Assembly: GCA_900095095.1 (NCBI GenBank) | Contig: FMBT01000305.1 | Location: 186,001 to 250,000 of the forward strand | Reading direction: 5' to 3' | Length of the DNA: 64,000 nt | Source: Fragilariopsis cylindrus CCMP1102 | Taxonomy: Eukaryota; Bacillariophyta; Bacillariophyceae; Bacillariales; Bacillariaceae | The notes under the pieces: generated by a model | Told to the model about the DNA's origin: nothing | The model's database searches: none | The model's input: the letters and a program-made list of their open reading frames with translations, nothing else | Position numbers and translations under genes: made by a program | In this document: positions 60,002 to 64,000 of the stretch, in pieces | How positions within the stretch are numbered: position 1 is the stretch's first letter | How the letters are laid out: each line of letters opens with the position of its first letter

Positions 60002-60584
60002 TGTTCGAGTGAGCTTCGAGACGAGATTGTTATTGGTGGACGAATGTAGAAAGAGTAGTAAGCGCAATTTTCATTTTTTTAAATTTGGATGAATGATGCA
60101 TCAATGACACAAATTTCTGATGGATGGGCATATCATGCAGGACTTATTCAGTCACGGTTACACGTCACACATACTTCCTCTGTACACCGAATTTTGCGTA
60201 CAGAGCTAGTGAGGTTTGCACTACATTAAAGAGTGGAGAGTGAGTCGATAACTCTCAAATTCTCATTTTATTTTTTTAAATTCCTGTCAATTGGGTAGAT
60301 TTTAAGGGTTATAAACACGTTCACAGTGTAAACATTCTACACAATAATCTCGTATGCAAAATACGGTACACGGAAGAAGTAAGCAATAATTGCTCGACGT
60401 CGCTTTTTTATTTCAATCACCAATTTATTTCGAATGTAAAGAACATTGAAATTCTGTATCTTTATATTATTGTTTGCAATCGAATTTTTCATTCTAAAAC
60501 CCACGAAGGAATTTCGCTCCATCTCACATCTCTCTCATATTCCGTAGATGGTTGCGTATCTTAACAAATTCAGAATACTGCACA
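60002..60584. promoter_or_regulatory. Divergent promoter region of ybeY and DGAT2
   Basis: 583 AT-rich bases between divergent starts. I cannot define single elements. Confidence 0.45.
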
Positions 60585-61862
60585 ATGGGTCTATCGAAAG
60601 GGAGCTTGAAGATGAATGCATCCAAGAAAGAAATAGAGGAAAATATGAAAGCGGCAACGACGAAGACGAATGATGTCGTCGAGTATGTAGACTATTGTTC
60701 ACTATCCGTAGAACAAATACGAAAGATGGCAAGAGGAACAGATGAAGACCGCGAAGATGGATTTACTCCGTTGATGAAAGAGCAACAAGACGACGACGGT
60801 ACAGGTACAACGACAAGCTTTGCTGTTGATAAACATGATATATTGAAGGTACAAGAAATGAGTTTTTGGGAAGAAACAATGTGTTTATTATTTTTAGCTT
60901 TTATTGTTCCTAATGGGATATTTACAATCCCACCAACATTGTTTTTGATTGGGAAATATTTAGTGGGAGATATCAAATTAACTTTTACCGTATTTGGTAT
61001 ATTCCTTGTACCGTTGGCAATTCTACCTCAAGCATTTATTCCATCACGATTACAAAGTTTTCTTGCTATACAGGTGTGTAAATACTTCAGTTTTCGATTC
61101 GTTATCGAACAACGTCCAGAATCTCCTCCACCATCATCATTAGATAACAAGAACAGCAACAAGGATAACAATGAAAATGGCAAAAGTCAATATCGTCCGA
61201 GTATTATGGTTGCACCTCCTCATGGGGTATTCCCATATGGGAATATTCTTAGTGTACTTAGTTTCCCTGCTTTATATGGATGTACATTCCGCGGTCTTGC
61301 GTCATCGGCTGCATTACGGCCACCAATTTTCAAGCAAATTTTACGATCAATTGGTATCGTTGATGCATCCCGACATGTTGCACGGAGTACCTTGGAGAAT
61401 GGTGAAAGTATTGGTATTTCAACAGGCGGTGTTGCTGAAATTTTCTTTACGAATGACGCTGATGAATGTATTTTATTAAAGGAACGGATAGGTTTGATTA
61501 AGTTAGCTATTCGGACAGGAACAAATATAGTACCCTGTTATCTTTTTGGTAATACAAAATTACTGAATTGTTGGGCAGGAGAAGGTATACCAGGTGGACG
61601 ATATGTATTAGAAAAGATTTCACGAAAGATTGGATTTGCACTTATTCTAATTCATGGTCGATTCTTTCTCCCAATTCCATTTAGGAAACCAGTACTTGGT
61701 GTTATGTCTAAACCAATACCGACGCATCACATCCAAAATGAGGATCCAACTCCTGAACAAATTGAATGTATTCAAGCACAACTATTAGAAGAAATGGAAC
61801 GAATCTTTGATACCTACAAACATTTATATGGATGGGATGACAAGAAACTTATCATTAAATAA
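60585..61862 (+). CDS. DGAT2: Diacylglycerol O-acyltransferase type 2
   Basis: A single exon of 425 residues from ATG 60585. DGAT2 makes triacylglycerol from diacylglycerol and acyl-CoA at the ER. Visible motifs: membrane pair about 100-145 (LLFLAFIVPNGIFTIPPTLF), catalytic block VAPPHGVFPYGN (PHG in place of the more common HPHG), SIGISTGGVAEIFF, and RTGTNIVPCYLFGNTKL. C-terminal YLFGN and the HIQNEDPTPEQIE segment are normal. A charged linker (PPSSLDNKNSNKDNNENGKS) lies between the membrane pair and the catalytic block. The N-terminal 75 residues are acidic and variable. The upstream TTG at 60552 in the same frame is not favoured. Confidence 0.93.
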   Translation: MGLSKGSLKMNASKKEIEENMKAATTKTNDVVEYVDYCSLSVEQIRKMARGTDEDREDGFTPLMKEQQDDDGTGTTTSFAVDKHDILKVQEMSFWEETMCLLFLAFIVPNGIFTIPPTLFLIGKYLVGDIKLTFTVFGIFLVPLAILPQAFIPSRLQSFLAIQVCKYFSFRFVIEQRPESPPPSSLDNKNSNKDNNENGKSQYRPSIMVAPPHGVFPYGNILSVLSFPALYGCTFRGLASSAALRPPIFKQILRSIGIVDASRHVARSTLENGESIGISTGGVAEIFFTNDADECILLKERIGLIKLAIRTGTNIVPCYLFGNTKLLNCWAGEGIPGGRYVLEKISRKIGFALILIHGRFFLPIPFRKPVLGVMSKPIPTHHIQNEDPTPEQIECIQAQLLEEMERIFDTYKHLYGWDDKKLIIK

Positions 61863-61999
61863 ATAGAGTGCAGAAATAAAGCCAAAATAAACAACAAAAG
61901 GAAGACTATTTATTCATCTATCGTACTAACACAAAAGAAAAGTTAAAGATACAACGATATTTAGTACATTATTACTATTACTTTCCTCACCTAGTACTA

Positions 62000-63430
62000 T
62001 TAGTCACCACCCGTAAAGATGTCCCACAATGTAGATAGTATACTACTACCAGCCTCGGCAGCTTCTTCTGTTGGTGCTTCTGAAAAACCAGTATCAAAAA
62101 TTTCTGTACTATCATCAAATAAGTCACCACTGCCATCCTGTTGACCAAACCTTCCTTCGTTATCATTAGTGGAAAATGAATTATCTGAAAAAGTAGGTTC
62201 TGCGAAGGCATTTTCGTCAAGGCCATCATCCGTAAATGTAGTTTCTTGGAAATTATTGTTATCGTCAATATTAGTATTTGCATATGGATCATCCGCTGTT
62301 GTTGCTGAGTCTGTTGCGTCGATAGTGTCTTGTTAATTTCCAGAATCAGCAACATCGGGATTGCTCGTAACATCGCCTGGAACTCCAGCGGCACCATCAA
62401 CGGATGTCCCCTCCGCTTCCCCTCCTCCAGTATCACCTCCTCCACCCATTCCACCAATAGGCATAGGAATTATGGGTCCAAAACCACTACTACCAGCAGG
62501 AGCACGGGAGGCAATTTCAGCAATCATACGATCTGGTGGCATACCCTGCATCCAAACACGCCCGGGACCTGTTAATGTTGTTATAAATAATCCTTCACCA
62601 CCAAACATAACATTCTTCACTCCTTGCATCATTTGTACATCATATGAAATAGATGTTTCAAAGCAAGAAATACTACCAGATGATACTCGTAATACTTCAC
62701 CATCGTCTAAGTAACGTTCTACTAGTGTTCCACCAGCTTTAATTAATACATCCCCCTCTCCAATCAATCGTTGTAATATAAAACCTTGTCCACCAAAAAA
62801 TCCTGCTGTCATCCTTTTAGTGAATTCCATTTGTATATCAACTGATGGATTACTAGCAAGATATGCACCTCTTTGTGCGATCAAGTTTCCACCATAATCA
62901 TCTAAAGAAAGTCGTATAATTTTACTTGGAAAATCAGTCCCTAACGCTACAGTTCCTTCACCTCTTTTGTTATCATTATCACTATCATATGTAAAGTCTG
63001 TCAAAAATACATTTTGTCCTGTCATCATTCGTTGAAAAGCAGATGATGTACCCTGCAAAGACGTTGCCATTTCTACACCTTGTGTCATATATAACATTGA
63101 CCCGGATTCTGCACGTAATGTTTCTCCTGGTTTGAGTGTAATGGTAGCAATTTGTGACTCATCGCCTTCAATTTTACTTGATATCGAAAATTCAATTGGG
63201 ATTGATGATACACTGCTTATAGTATTATCATCATTACTATGTGCAGAGGAATCGATAGTAGCAGGTAAATGGTGTTGTTTGTTTGCGGTATCATTCTGTT
63301 TTCCTGATCCTGAGGATGGTAACGATGAAGACAACGATCTACTAGCAGTGATTTGACGCGTATGATTGTTGATACAACATCTGATAGATCGTCGCGAATG
63401 TAGCAAAAATGTAGTTTTCAAAGATAACAT
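62000..63430 (-). CDS. AIM24-like mitochondrial protein, with in-frame TAA before a conserved-looking tail
   Basis: Residues 1-40 form a basic mitochondrial presequence (MLSLKTTFLLHSRRSIRCC). The AIM24/DUF124 domain follows (about 85-310): ITLKPGETLRAESGSMLYM, GEGDVLIKAGGTLVERYLDD, VSSGSISCFETSISYDVQ and FGGEGLFITTLTGPGRVWMQ. AIM24 supports MICOS and inner-membrane organisation in yeast. TAA at 62333-62335 ends the 365-residue frame. The same frame then stays open for 110 codons to TAA at 62000-62002. That part encodes an acidic peptide ending in SSILSTLWDIFTGGD, with no frame change. Its codon composition is gene-like, so the first TAA may be read through, be a base error, or mark the true end. 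Confidence 0.85.
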
Positions 63431-64000
63431 TTTTAAATGTTTTTTGATATACGGCTAATAATCGCCGACCCCCTCCCGCTTCTGTTTGTTCTTATTCCTT
63501 TATTCTAGATATCTTGTCTCTTATTATTCGCATTCGAACATCTTGCTATCTCAACCATTTTGTTTGTCGTTTGTCGCATGTTTGTGAATTTGTTATTGTA
63601 ATTCGAACACATTTAACATTGCTGTATCTCAGCCAAGCAAGTATCTCAAGTTAACCATTTCGTTTGTTTCATAGGTATCATATGTATGTATTCAATGTAT
63701 GAGAATGATATCCAATAAAAAAACACAAGAACCCCTTGATACTACAGTAGGCAGTACGGTAGATTCCGAGATAGGATCGTAAGCAAATGTTAGAATGGAG
63801 TAGTTGTTGAATGTGAAGGTATAAGAGAAGAAATGTTAAAGTGTCGAGATGAAGAAGTTGATGACAACCCCTTATCCAAGATTAAATGCCAGTTGTCATC
63901 AAGGACTTGTGAAGTCCTTTTGACACGTAACACCTTAATATTGAATATATGCTACTATTTACAGTACTGTATTGTTCCAAGTTTTTGTTCTCACTCCTTC
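63431..64000. other. Intergenic to window end
   Basis: AT-rich sequence upstream of the AIM24-like gene. I see no coding signal or repeat of note. Confidence 0.5.

Overview
The window is nuclear DNA of a diatom or a close stramenopile relative. It is AT-rich, and genes lie on both strands with short GT-AG introns, often GTAAGT or GTATGT at the donor. Several precursors start with a signal peptide that ends at a Phe-containing cleavage motif (SAF, DSF, ASF, HSF or KSF), the bipartite plastid-targeting signal of algae with a secondary red plastid. A light-harvesting (LHC superfamily) gene and a nuclear SecA with such a presequence fit this. I saw no prokaryotic operons, CRISPR arrays or viral elements.

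Layout. 1-2900: nuclear SecA (3' end outside the window). 3505-4290: decayed glutathione S-transferase. 4652-6700: divergent ribosomal proteins S13 and S4. 7398-11049: single-pass plastid-type protein, divergent from a seven-exon URC1-like uracil catabolism gene. 11479-12319: LHC protein. 13101-16573: C2-domain/transmembrane (MCTP-like) protein. 16711-17796: SWEET sugar carrier. 18684-24590: one long gene that appears to join a pectin acetylesterase/Notum-like hydrolase to a Dispatched/Patched-like RND transporter. 25624-26622: DUF4336/metallo-beta-lactamase-like protein with distinct codon use. 26836-27539: 5'-truncated alpha/beta hydrolase. 29010-30359: mitochondrial stomatin-like protein. 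30614-31489: REX4-type exonuclease. 34189-38526: fusion of acyltransferase-3, SGNH and copper monooxygenase domains. 39752-41050: protein kinase. 41396-42956: sulfotransferase. 43494-44526: plastid-type membrane protein. 44610-47081: PLAA/Doa1. 47878-48903: selenoprotein S-like gene with an in-frame UGA. 49556-50047: bZIP factor. 51274-56441: large unidentified helical protein. 57163-58199: plastid GrxB-type glutaredoxin. 59092-60001: plastid YbeY. 60585-61862: DGAT2. 62000-63430: AIM24-like protein with an in-frame TAA.

Functional links. PLAA and selenoprotein S (VIMP) are both cofactors of the p97/Cdc48 ATPase and lie head to head. The gap between them holds two hairpins with identical loops and covarying stems. 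The two ribosomal protein genes share a 5' region, and the S4 start codon is interrupted by an intron.

Data quality. Several clearly conserved genes (stomatin, SWEET, MCTP, the RND fusion, the acyltransferase fusion, the sulfotransferase) change frame repeatedly. Each change I traced fits one missing base, usually at a short homopolymer. Other long genes (SecA, URC1, PLAA, DGAT2) are clean. I read these changes mainly as consensus errors, and I describe the affected genes as probably intact. The GST copy, which has in-frame nonsense codons, is a true pseudogene.
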